NCBI GenBank assembly: GCA_012513545.1 | Contig: JAAZCB010001130.1 | Coordinates: 1-11,244, forward strand | Source: Clostridiaceae bacterium | GTDB taxonomy: Bacteria > Bacillota_A > Clostridia > Acetivibrionales > Acetivibrionaceae | Length of the DNA: 11,244 nt | Direction: 5' to 3' | Shown: positions 1 through 6,051 of the stretch, piece by piece | Layout of the letters: each line of letters opens with the position of its first letter | Position numbering within the stretch: position 1 is the first letter of the stretch | Made by a program: the position numbers and the translations under genes | The notes under the pieces: generated by a model | Databases searched by the model: none | Seen by the model: only the letters and a program-made list of their open reading frames with translations | What the model was told of the DNA's origin: nothing

Positions 1-159
1 CCTTGCTTCTTCAATAGCTTTTTTACTTTCTCTGCCGATTGAATATATTGAAGAAGCATTTCCATATTTACTGCTAAAGTATGGAAGCATTGTCTCAAGC
101 ACTTCAGGTTTTACGGGTGTTGTTGCAGCATGATCAAAATATATAATCTTATCACTCAT
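1..159 (-). CDS. nifS: Cysteine desulfurase (NifS/IscS family), N-terminal part only
   Basis: The first 53 codons of a gene that continues beyond the left edge. The protein begins MSDKIIYFDHAATTPVKPEV and continues with YGNASSIYS. These match the opening of class V, PLP-dependent cysteine desulfurases, which take sulfur from cysteine as a persulfide for Fe-S cluster and other sulfur-containing cofactor synthesis. The PLP lysine and catalytic cysteine would lie outside the window. The ATG is preceded by AAGGAG at good spacing. The gene follows the iscR-like gene by 121 bases in the same direction, the classic iscR-nifS arrangement, so the two are probably co-regulated. The family call is firm; whether it is a general IscS-type or a nitrogenase-dedicated NifS cannot be told from this fragment. 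Confidence 0.9.
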   Translation of the reverse strand, partial: MSDKIIYFDHAATTPVKPEVLETMLPYFSSKYGNASSIYSIGRESKKAIEEAR

Positions 160-280
160 GGTAGTTGCTCCTTACCTTAATATGTTTCATTTATTTATTT
201 TCCCTTTATAGAACTTTCCAAACACAAAATTACGTTTAATCCCAGCATGGATAATGCCTTATTTTACTAAAAAATTAGTT

Positions 281-730
281 CTAAATATAGTAAATATAAT
301 TATTATTATTTCTACTTTTTTTATAATCCTCCACCAAGTCCTTCAAGGTTATTGAATCTACTACTTCATTAACACTGTTACGTATTTTTTCCCAAATTAG
401 TTTTGTAACACAGTTGTCCGATTGGCTGCATTTTACTGTATCATCCTCATATACACATTCTACAGGTGCAAGCGAGCCTTCCAAAGCACGAAGAACAGAT
501 CCTATTACAATATCCTCAGGATTTTGTGCAAGAAGATATCCCCCTTGTGAACCTCTGATACTTTTTATATGCCCAGCTTTTCTAAGCATTGCAAAGAGCT
601 GTTCTAAGTAGTTATCAGATATATCCTGCCTTTCTGCTATGCTTTTTAGTGCTACCGGACCTTCTTCTGAGTGAAGAGCCAAGTCAAGCATAGCTTTAAT
701 GCCATATCTACCTTTGGTTGAAAGCTTCAT
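281..730 (-). CDS. iscR: Rrf2/IscR-family transcriptional regulator
   Basis: A 149-residue cytoplasmic DNA-binding protein, normal length for Rrf2 proteins. It opens MKLSTKGRYGIKAMLDLAL, the family signature, followed by a winged helix-turn-helix with ISDNYLEQLFAMLRKAG and the wing IRGSQGGYLL. Three cysteines are spaced C-x8-C-x5-C near residues 92-107 (VEC, VKC, DNC), as expected for [2Fe-2S] ligands in IscR-type members. A TTG eight codons upstream is in frame, but I chose the ATG at 730 because it fits the family start and has a GGGGGGAG ribosome binding site just before it. With nifS downstream, the likely role is Fe-S-responsive repression of Fe-S or cysteine-desulfurase genes. CymR-like control of cysteine metabolism is the alternative, but the three cysteines favour IscR. 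A palindrome at 751-767 suggests autoregulation. Confidence 0.88.
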   Translation of the reverse strand: MKLSTKGRYGIKAMLDLALHSEEGPVALKSIAERQDISDNYLEQLFAMLRKAGHIKSIRGSQGGYLLAQNPEDIVIGSVLRALEGSLAPVECVYEDDTVKCSQSDNCVTKLIWEKIRNSVNEVVDSITLKDLVEDYKKSRNNNNYIYYI

Positions 731-750
731 GAAACCAACTCCCCCCAATT

Positions 751-767
751 CCAAGTATATTACTTGG
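751..767. promoter_or_regulatory. Palindromic operator candidate for the Rrf2/IscR regulator
   Basis: A perfect inverted repeat of CCAAGTA and TACTTGG with a 3-base spacer lies between the predicted iscR promoter and its ribosome binding site. This is the geometry expected of an Rrf2-family operator (short dyad with AT-rich centre, flanked by ATA/AAT). Related half-sites occur at 800-805 (TACTTG, overlapping the -35) and 821-826 (CCAAGT). The palindrome is seen directly; binding by the adjacent regulator is inference. Confidence 0.6.
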
Positions 768-780
768 TATTTACTCCACT

Positions 781-809
781 AGATTAACACTATGTGAAAT
801 ACTTGTCAA
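781..809 (-). promoter_or_regulatory. Predicted sigma-A promoter of iscR(-nifS)
   Basis: On the minus strand TTGACA (809-804) is followed after 17 bases by TAATCT (786-781), a perfect -35 with a weaker -10. Transcription would start near 774, placing the palindrome at 751-767 just downstream of the start and the iscR start codon about 45 bases downstream. The -10 is only a half match, so its exact position is uncertain. Confidence 0.5.
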
Positions 810-847
810 TATTTTATTTACCAAGTTAATAAGTATCAGTTCAGGTT

Positions 848-1126
848 TCAGAATAATGGACTGTAATACCTTGTTCTTAGCATATCCTCAATCTCAGCTA
901 TACTTTTTCCTGACGAATTTATAATAAACACTCCATAATTCGACCTTAAACCCATAACAGGCTCAGGCATATTATTATTCGAGATGTGGGAAATTCGGAA
1001 AGAGTCTCCTTCATATATGATAGCATCAATAGGATAATTATATTTTTCTACATCAACAACTTCATAGCCTCTTTCTGACAATTCTTTTTTAATGTGATTC
1101 AAACTATTCAAAACAGCCACTACCAT
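848..1126 (-). CDS. YkuS / UPF0180-family small protein
   Basis: A 92-residue soluble protein of unknown function. It matches the UPF0180 (B. subtilis YkuS) layout: an N-terminal VAVLNSLNHIKKELSERGYE block, then DAIIYEG, then GVFIINSSGKSIAEIEDMLR near the C-terminus. It is slightly longer than YkuS (about 80 residues), and the middle section is divergent, lacking the cysteines of YkuS. A TTG five codons upstream is in frame, but it falls inside the ribosome binding site TGGAGGTGG, so the ATG at 1126 is the start. Both the ribosome binding site and the ATG lie in a strong hairpin (1125-1171), suggesting controlled translation or partial transcription termination ahead of this gene. It is 69 bases from the preceding 54-residue membrane-protein gene. 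Family assignment rests on pattern recognition and is moderately sure. Confidence 0.7.
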   Translation of the reverse strand: MVVAVLNSLNHIKKELSERGYEVVDVEKYNYPIDAIIYEGDSFRISHISNNNMPEPVMGLRSNYGVFIINSSGKSIAEIEDMLRTRYYSPLF

Positions 1127-1171
1127 AAAAACCACCTCCAACTATAATTATTTGTCGGAAGTGGTTTTTAT
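1125..1171 (-). promoter_or_regulatory. 15-bp hairpin enclosing ribosome binding site and start of the YkuS-like gene (attenuator or terminator)
   Basis: Arms at 1171-1157 (ATAAAAACCACTTCC in the minus-strand RNA) and 1139-1125 (GGAGGTGGTTTTTAT) pair over 15 positions with a single G-U pair and a 17-base loop. The 3' arm contains the whole GGAGG ribosome binding site and the first two bases of the ATG. The arm also ends in a run of five U, so the same structure resembles an intrinsic terminator for the upstream ndk-cheR transcript. In plus-strand RNA the wobble would be an A-C mismatch, so the structure is stronger in the coding direction. Confidence 0.6.
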
Positions 1172-1195
1172 ATACCAAATAGTTCTAATGCAATA

Positions 1196-1360
1196 CTAAT
1201 AAATTTTATCCTTTTTCATTAAGAAAATAATAAAATACAATACAGCTAAAACGCCGTATACAACTATGCTTTCCTTCCAGTAAAAAAGTCTGAAGCATAA
1301 ATTTATCAGAAGCAGTACAAAGCCTGCAAGCATAACCCATGCAAATATTCTCTTAAGCAT
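1196..1360 (-). CDS. 54-residue two-helix membrane protein, unknown function
   Basis: A short gene directly after cheR. The protein starts MLKRIFAWVMLAGFVLLLIN and has two hydrophobic segments, about residues 5-22 and 31-48. They are separated by a short basic/aromatic turn (RLFYWKES), and the protein ends in a lysine-rich tail (MKKDKIY). The cheR stop codon is part of the ribosome binding site of this gene (TAAGGAG, then 5 bases, then ATG), a strong sign of translational coupling. Both ends face the same side if the two helices cross the membrane, and positive charges at both termini predict a cytoplasmic location for them. I do not recognise a family. The spacing, good start signal and membrane-like composition make it a likely real gene; it is easily missed because of its length. 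Confidence 0.7.
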   Translation of the reverse strand: MLKRIFAWVMLAGFVLLLINLCFRLFYWKESIVVYGVLAVLYFIIFLMKKDKIY

Positions 1361-1369
1361 AAAAACTCC

Positions 1370-2164
1370 TTATTTGTTATTTTGCGTATTATCAATTTTT
1401 TGATAAAAAAATGTCTGAATCGATTTTAAATCATAATTTGTGTACATTATTATCTGCTCCGTACTCCCAACAAAAAGAATACCTTCTGTTTTCAACGACT
1501 TGCTGACCTTTTTGTATATTTCAACTTTTGCTTCTTCCGTAAAATAAATTAATACGTTTCTGCAAACAATCAAATCGCAGTTATCAGGGTAAGGATCAGA
1601 TAAAAGATTATGATGTCTGAATTCAACACATTTTTTTACTTCCTCGGTTATTTGATACATGTTGTCTTCTTTTTTAAAATATTTTTCAATATATTTCTCA
1701 GGCAAATTTGCTACGCTCTTTTCATTATACACACCATTTTTGGCTTTAACAAGAATCTCCTTATCAATATCAGTCGCAATTATTTTAATATTATTTAAAT
1801 TTAAAAACTCATTCAGGATCATTACAAGAGTATATGGTTCGTCTCCGCTTGAACAGGCGGCACTCCAAATTTTCAGAGTCTTATTTTCTTTTAATAGAAT
1901 AGGTAGAACAATGGACTTTAATTTCTCCCATTGTTCAGGATTCCTGTAAAATTCTGAAACGTTAATTGTCATATAATTTATGAACTCATTATAAAGATGC
2001 CTGTCCTCCTTTAATGCATTTACGTACTGACAGTAATTATCAAAACCGTTTTTGGCAATTAAAGAGTCCAGCCTTCTTTTCATCTGTTTTTCCTTGTAAG
2101 AACCAAGATCAATGCCTGAAAGATTATAAACTTCCTTCTTGAAGCCTTCATAATCCATAATCAT
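1370..2164 (-). CDS. cheR: CheR-type chemoreceptor glutamate methyltransferase
   Basis: A SAM-dependent methyltransferase of 264 residues, normal CheR length. The N-terminal helical domain contains YKEKQMKRRL and TINVSEFYRNPEQW. The catalytic domain has the SAM-binding loop WSAACSSGDEPYTL, an acidic strand end (IIATDID) and the conserved CRNVLIYF, followed by GILFVGSTEQ. It methylates glutamates on chemoreceptors to tune their signalling. There is no chemoreceptor, CheB, CheA or CheW gene nearby, so it acts on partners encoded elsewhere. I prefer the ATG at 2164, which has GGAG 11 bases upstream. An in-frame ATG at 2173 is possible but only 2 bases from the GGAG; a third at 2158 is more distant. 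It lies 60 bases after ndk and is coupled to the small membrane-protein gene that follows. Confidence 0.9.
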   Translation of the reverse strand: MIMDYEGFKKEVYNLSGIDLGSYKEKQMKRRLDSLIAKNGFDNYCQYVNALKEDRHLYNEFINYMTINVSEFYRNPEQWEKLKSIVLPILLKENKTLKIWSAACSSGDEPYTLVMILNEFLNLNNIKIIATDIDKEILVKAKNGVYNEKSVANLPEKYIEKYFKKEDNMYQITEEVKKCVEFRHHNLLSDPYPDNCDLIVCRNVLIYFTEEAKVEIYKKVSKSLKTEGILFVGSTEQIIMYTNYDLKSIQTFFYQKIDNTQNNK

Positions 2165-2224
2165 AAGGCCCATATCTCCATTCTGTATATTAGTATATTT
2201 ATAAAGAGTGCATAGTTTTGGAAA

Positions 2225-2641
2225 TTAATCAAACTCCTGCATTTCAGGAAAAAACCTATTTATTTCTACATTGGCACTTTCGATAGAATCAGACGCATGT
2301 ATAAGGTTTTCATACCGATGATACCCATAATCACCTCTTATTGTCCCGGGCATTGATTCAAAGCAGCTTGTTTTGCCAATCATGTTTCTTATTACATCGA
2401 TAACTTTTTCGCCTTCAATTATCAGAGCAACAACAGGCCCCGATGTTATGAACCTAATCATTTCCTCGAAAATAGGAAGAGTCTTAACATGCGAATAATG
2501 TTCATAAGCAGTGTTCTTATCGATAGACATTATTTTCATGTTGGTAATTGTTAAATTCTTTTTTTCAAATCTTGAAATGATTTCTCCGACAAGCTTCCTT
2601 TTTACAGCATCAGGCTTTAATATAACCAATGTCTTATCCAT
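2225..2641 (-). CDS. ndk: Nucleoside diphosphate kinase
   Basis: A cytoplasmic enzyme of 138 residues that transfers the gamma-phosphate from ATP to other (deoxy)nucleoside diphosphates through a phosphohistidine. The sequence shows the N-terminal TLVILKPDAV with the conserved lysine (K9), the motif around R102-G103-D104, and the active-site segment NLIHASDS with catalytic His115, followed by ESANVEINRFF. All expected active-site features are present and the length is typical. The start is clear, with AAGGAG ahead of the ATG. It is the first gene of a likely ndk-cheR-small membrane protein transcript. I could not find a convincing promoter in the 115 bases upstream. Confidence 0.97.
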   Translation of the reverse strand: MDKTLVILKPDAVKRKLVGEIISRFEKKNLTITNMKIMSIDKNTAYEHYSHVKTLPIFEEMIRFITSGPVVALIIEGEKVIDVIRNMIGKTSCFESMPGTIRGDYGYHRYENLIHASDSIESANVEINRFFPEMQEFD

Positions 2642-2756
2642 ATTTTCTCCTTAAAAGTCAATGGAATTAAGTAAAAAACATATTTAGATATATATTAGCA
2701 TATTCCTAAATAAAAATAAAGGTTCACTATATAAAAAGCATATATGCAACTAAAGT

Positions 2757-2785
2757 AAAAAAATGCCCGATTTACAGGCATCTTT
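2757..2785 (-). terminator. Intrinsic terminator
   Basis: On the minus strand an AAAGATGCC arm, a 9-base loop and a GGCATTTTTTT arm form a stem of 5 strong pairs, extendable to 9 through one G-T pair, with a run of seven T. It sits about 150 bases beyond the M4 peptidase terminator, so it either backs up that terminator or ends a separate short transcript from the island at 2790-2930. Confidence 0.65.
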
Positions 2786-2934
2786 CTACCAATACACAAC
2801 CATGAAATTCATCAAGTATCGGTTAACGCTTATAAGGGCAGCACCTGACACATTTTTCTGTATTCCTCGGGTATTCTGCCAACCAGTACCATGGCGCTGC
2901 TCCAAATAATACCCATTGATAAAAATACATAAGA
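2786..2934. other. GC-richer island between two terminators, no convincing gene
   Basis: About 150 bases lying between the terminator of the M4 gene and a second terminator. By eye the core (about 2815-2910) is near half G+C, while the flanking intergenic DNA is far poorer. All three minus-strand frames are open across the core and the plus strand also stays open for 35 codons, which looks like lack of stop codons from base composition and not coding selection. None of the possible start codons has a clear ribosome binding site. A GGGCAGC near 2837 and GCTGCTCC near 2905 could pair across most of the island. It may be a structured RNA, a repeat element or a gene remnant; I cannot choose. Confidence 0.4.
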
Positions 2935-2967
2935 AAGGAAGCAGAAGAAATGTTCCTCTGCTTCCTT
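2935..2967 (-). terminator. Terminator of the M4 peptidase gene
   Basis: A perfect 11-bp inverted repeat (AAGGAAGCAGA and TCTGCTTCCTT) with an 11-base loop starts a few bases after the peptidase stop codon. On the minus strand it is followed by a T-rich stretch broken by a few other bases, ending in TATTTTT. The tail is not a clean T run, so some readthrough is possible. Confidence 0.75.
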
Positions 2968-2972
2968 ATGCT

Positions 2973-5570
2973 TTACTTGCTTACAATCACTACGTTGCTG
3001 AATCTTGACATTCTATTCCCATTAATATCTACAATTGCAACCATGTAATCATATGTACCAGATGCTAAATTGACTTTCAAAGAATTATACTTTGTCTCGC
3101 CAATTTTTTCTGGAGTATCTAAAGTTCCAGGTCTTACTCTATACACAGCATACCGGCCAACTCTTTCATCATTATGCTGATTCCAGGAAAATGTAGCTGT
3201 TGATCCCGTAGAACTTTCTTTATAAAAGTTACTCGGCGCATCTAAATATGATTCAATAGAATATACATTACTGAATGGAGAAAGTCTGGTTCCGTCTGAG
3301 CTTATTACTGCTACCTTAAAATCACATTTGCCGAGAAATGTATCTACAGTAATTTGCTTGTTTGTTGTTTCACCAACCTTCACAAATTCGTCATTTGTAT
3401 CGCTTATTTTTCTATATACCGCAAATTTTTCTCCTGTTGTACCACTCCAACTGAACTGAATATCTAAACAGCTTCTGTTTGTTATCCTAAAGTTTGTTGG
3501 AGCATTTTTTGTCAGTCTTTCAATATTAACAGCATTACTATATGCAGAAGTTCTGATATCTGATTGATCAATATAAGCTATATAGTATTCCATGCTTCCA
3601 TATAATGTATTGAATGTAAATCCTGTTGTGCTACTTGTTGTATGGAACAAGTAAGGCTCATCCGTTGTTCCTGCACTTTTTCTGTAAACACCGACATTTT
3701 TGCCTGTCTCTCCATTCCATGCAAGATTAACTGTAATATCATCAAAATTTGTACAAGTGAAATTTGTAGGAGGTGTATCTAGCAGGCCTACTGCAAAAAA
3801 AGCATCCTTTGTGCTTTTGCACTCCTGGCTGTTAGCACCGTATAATAATCTGGCTGATTGTACTACATAATTAGCAAATTGTTTTAAATTTGTTTCTTGT
3901 GTGAGATAACCATCATTTATTGCATTGTAGAAAATATGCGCTATTTTCCCATATTCTATTGCATTTACATTTTCGCCACCTAATGCCATAAGACCTGATG
4001 CTCTGCTTATAAGTCCACCTCCATCATTTTGAGTGGCATTTTCCTTAGCATCATAAGCAGCGTATGTTTTAATTTCTGGATCGAAGGCATCTCTCAAGTA
4101 CCCGGTAAAATAAATATCTTCAGCTATTAATCCGCTTATTGTTTCGTCGAGACCATTTTCTTGTACTGAATAATCATTGGTAATAAAGTATTCTGCCAAT
4201 ATTCCGAATACATCTCCAACACCTTCGTGAACTGCTCTAGTTTCTGGTTGAAGACCTGTTAATCCTTCGAATTCAAGAATTCCATGAGTATATTCATGAG
4301 CTAAAACATCCAAGCAGGCTGATATAATTTTTCCATTTTCGCCTGGATGACAATGTATGCCTAAATAATTTTTACTGCCCCATGCAGTTGGGTGCCCAAG
4401 AGACGATCCAAGTCCTGTAGGTTCATTTGTTGAAATTAAAACATGCATTTTTATATTTTCATTAGTTTCTTCATTTTGCTCAATAACATAAACTTCATCA
4501 ATATTTTCAGCATCATTATCCGCTTGGCGGTTTCTATAAAAAGGTGCATTCTTAAAAAAATTTATTATTTTTGTTACATTAGAGTGTGCATCCACTGCGG
4601 CTCTTTGATAGATGACATTCCAGTCCTCATTATTTATAGCCTCATCATCACCCGAGTCAAATTTATCGTCAGTATAACTAAACGGTGCTATTATAGTTGG
4701 TGCTGGATTGAATTGACTAATTTCCCTTTCTATATCTGGTTTTAACCAACCACTCCAACCATAAGATGTTTTAAAATTATCAACTGTATTTTTCAAATAA
4801 TACTTTCCATCAGTAGTGTTATACACCATCTTCAAATCCTTTTCCACTCCGGATTGACCTACACCGCTTCCTTGTACCGGAATTTCATTATCATTAATAC
4901 TGTGAATGTGACCATTTGCAGACATGACGGATAAATCGTTTGCATCAAAATAGTAAGTACAGCTAATATAACGAGGCGAAGACGCTTCAACTTCTACTTC
5001 ATATACATAATGATATTTGCCGCTTATAGGATATAGAATAATTTCAGGTTTGGGAGTTACTTCATAATCCGGTGCAAACCCCAGGTGATTTTCTATTGCC
5101 TTCAATACATCTTCTTGTGAATATTTAGCAGAAAAGTTCATTGATATAACCTTGTTTTCAATGTCATCTACATTACTCCCCGCTATGCACTCTATTACGC
5201 CAGCATTATTCACATGGTAATTCTGATCGGTACCATATACACTAAATCCATTAAAGGTCTGAACTGTTGATATGACTGTTCTTCCCATTGAATTTTTGGA
5301 CTTTTTTACTATTTTAAAACCTTTTTGTTTCTTATCATCAGAACCAACCAGTTTCTTGTTATAATTCCTTTCAACAATTTTTTCAGGTGTTTCACCTGAC
5401 TCTTCACTTAATTCTCCAATTGCAAATGACTGATTTTCATTGCCGTCAATTGCTGTCATTTGCGGAACAAAATTCTTGTTTGCGTCACCATAAGCCGGTA
5501 TAGCAATGGTAGCAGCAATAATACTTATTGATAATATTACAGAACATATCTTTCTTTTTGATAGTTTCAT
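2973..5570 (-). CDS. Secreted M4 (thermolysin-family) metallopeptidase-like protein with three FN3-like repeats; catalytic histidine apparently absent
   Basis: An 865-residue exported protein. Residues 1-28 form a signal peptide (KRK, hydrophobic core, likely cut after PAYG). An FTP-type propeptide follows (about 45-140, with the QTFNGFSVYGTD block), then a PepSY-like segment (about 145-225). The catalytic part (about 235-597) has the zinc motif HEYTH (His425, Glu426, His429) and the third ligand Glu449 in HEGVGDVFG, exactly 20 residues later as in thermolysin. However, the segment that normally reads DNGGVHxNSG is NDGGGLISRASG (residues 515-526), so leucine 520 replaces the proton-donor histidine. 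Three repeats of about 88 residues (600-687, 690-776, 778-865) resemble FN3 domains, each with an xVYR strand and a terminal SNV motif. No anchor or dockerin is visible. It is a single-gene unit with its own promoter and terminator. The ribosome binding site is GGGGAG, 9 bases ahead of the ATG. Family sure; peptidase activity doubtful. Confidence 0.92.
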   Translation of the reverse strand: MKLSKRKICSVILSISIIAATIAIPAYGDANKNFVPQMTAIDGNENQSFAIGELSEESGETPEKIVERNYNKKLVGSDDKKQKGFKIVKKSKNSMGRTVISTVQTFNGFSVYGTDQNYHVNNAGVIECIAGSNVDDIENKVISMNFSAKYSQEDVLKAIENHLGFAPDYEVTPKPEIILYPISGKYHYVYEVEVEASSPRYISCTYYFDANDLSVMSANGHIHSINDNEIPVQGSGVGQSGVEKDLKMVYNTTDGKYYLKNTVDNFKTSYGWSGWLKPDIEREISQFNPAPTIIAPFSYTDDKFDSGDDEAINNEDWNVIYQRAAVDAHSNVTKIINFFKNAPFYRNRQADNDAENIDEVYVIEQNEETNENIKMHVLISTNEPTGLGSSLGHPTAWGSKNYLGIHCHPGENGKIISACLDVLAHEYTHGILEFEGLTGLQPETRAVHEGVGDVFGILAEYFITNDYSVQENGLDETISGLIAEDIYFTGYLRDAFDPEIKTYAAYDAKENATQNDGGGLISRASGLMALGGENVNAIEYGKIAHIFYNAINDGYLTQETNLKQFANYVVQSARLLYGANSQECKSTKDAFFAVGLLDTPPTNFTCTNFDDITVNLAWNGETGKNVGVYRKSAGTTDEPYLFHTTSSTTGFTFNTLYGSMEYYIAYIDQSDIRTSAYSNAVNIERLTKNAPTNFRITNRSCLDIQFSWSGTTGEKFAVYRKISDTNDEFVKVGETTNKQITVDTFLGKCDFKVAVISSDGTRLSPFSNVYSIESYLDAPSNFYKESSTGSTATFSWNQHNDERVGRYAVYRVRPGTLDTPEKIGETKYNSLKVNLASGTYDYMVAIVDINGNRMSRFSNVVIVSK

Positions 5571-5636
5571 CTCCGATTTCTCCCCTCATTTATAAAATAT
5601 TAGTTCTTACCATATACATAAATATGAATTATTATT

Positions 5637-5667
5637 ATTATATCACAGACTAATACAAAATTTACAA
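5637..5667 (-). promoter_or_regulatory. Predicted promoter of the M4 peptidase gene
   Basis: On the minus strand a perfect extended -10, TGATATAAT (TATAAT at 5642-5637), is preceded 19 bases upstream by TTGTAA (5667-5662), a 4/6 match to the -35. The extended -10 may compensate for the long spacer. Transcription would start near 5630, giving a leader of about 60 bases. Confidence 0.5.
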
Positions 5668-5732
5668 AAATGTTGAATAAAATGATATAATTGAGGACAT
5701 AGTGAAAGTTTGGTAACTTCAAGCAGAATAAT

Positions 5733-5759
5733 AGCAGGATTTAAAGAATTTTGCCGAAT
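5733..5759 (+). promoter_or_regulatory. Sigma-H-like promoter motif, plus strand
   Basis: AGCAGGATTT (5733-5742) and GCCGAAT (5753-5759) match the B. subtilis sigma-H pattern RnAGGAwWW ... RnnGAAT, the class used at early-sporulation genes. The spacer is 10 bases, one shorter than the usual 11-12, which lowers confidence. It points away from the M4 gene, into gene-free DNA that ends at a terminator at 5962 able to work in both directions. A transcript of about 200 bases would contain no convincing protein gene and could be a small RNA. Confidence 0.33.
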
Positions 5760-5921
5760 TAAAGATATAGATCATTAAGCTATATCCTTAATTCATAACA
5801 CAAAACCAGCTAACACGCTATACCACTACCTATAAATAAGAAGTTGCAAAAAAGATGAATATACAGCAAAAAAAGTTGAGAATATATTGAAATTGAATAT
5901 ATCATATTATGTGTTTCACAT

Positions 5922-5962
5922 AAAAAAAAGCATGCCTTTACTGTACAGGCACGCTTTTTTTA
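5922..5962 (-). terminator. Terminator of speD, probably bidirectional
   Basis: GCATGCCT (5930-5937) and AGGCACGC (5947-5954) form an 8-bp stem with a 9-base loop, flanked by eight A on one side and eight T on the other. In minus-strand RNA the one imperfect pair is a G-U wobble; in plus-strand RNA it is an A-C mismatch. So it best serves speD, which ends about 90 bases before it, but could also stop plus-strand transcription. Confidence 0.8.
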
Positions 5963-6051
5963 ATTCTTCTGTCACTGACATCATATATATCCCTATTGAT
6001 TATAACAAAGGTCAATATTTAATCTTTTATATACGAACAATAAATTAAATT

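Larger units (their letters stand above)
5571..6051. other. 481-base gap between speD and the M4 gene
   Basis: No protein gene of meaningful length is supported here; the longest sensible plus-strand frames are 11 codons or so, apart from one that starts inside the terminator. From the left it holds the M4 leader and promoter (up to 5667), a sigma-H-like plus-strand motif (5733-5759), a 7-bp inverted repeat GATATAG/CTATATC (5764-5786), an AT-rich stretch without clear signals, and the speD terminator (5922-5962). Confidence 0.6.

Noticed and set aside
731..754. TTG start eight codons upstream for the iscR-like gene
   Set aside because: It would place the start before the ribosome binding site and add residues not found in the family; the ATG at 730 fits both.
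2804..2900. Plus-strand frame of about 35 codons (MKFIKYRLTL...)
   Set aside because: No ribosome binding site, opposite to all neighbours, and it covers the same island that is open in several frames.
2823..2930. 35-codon minus-strand frame beginning MYFYQWVLFGAAPW and ending with a CVRCC segment
   Set aside because: It looks protein-like, but the other two frames are equally open, there is no ribosome binding site before the ATG (terminator sequence is there instead), and no family is recognised.
4443..4745. Long plus-strand open frame opposite the M4 gene (and similar ones opposite cheR, ispH-S1, plsC)
   Set aside because: Antisense shadows of well-supported genes; the translations are low-complexity, rich in Phe/Ile/Ser, and have no start signals.
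5764..5786. 7-bp inverted repeat GATATAG/CTATATC
   Set aside because: Weak AT-rich stem without a T run; not a credible terminator, though it could be the 5' stem of the proposed plus-strand RNA.
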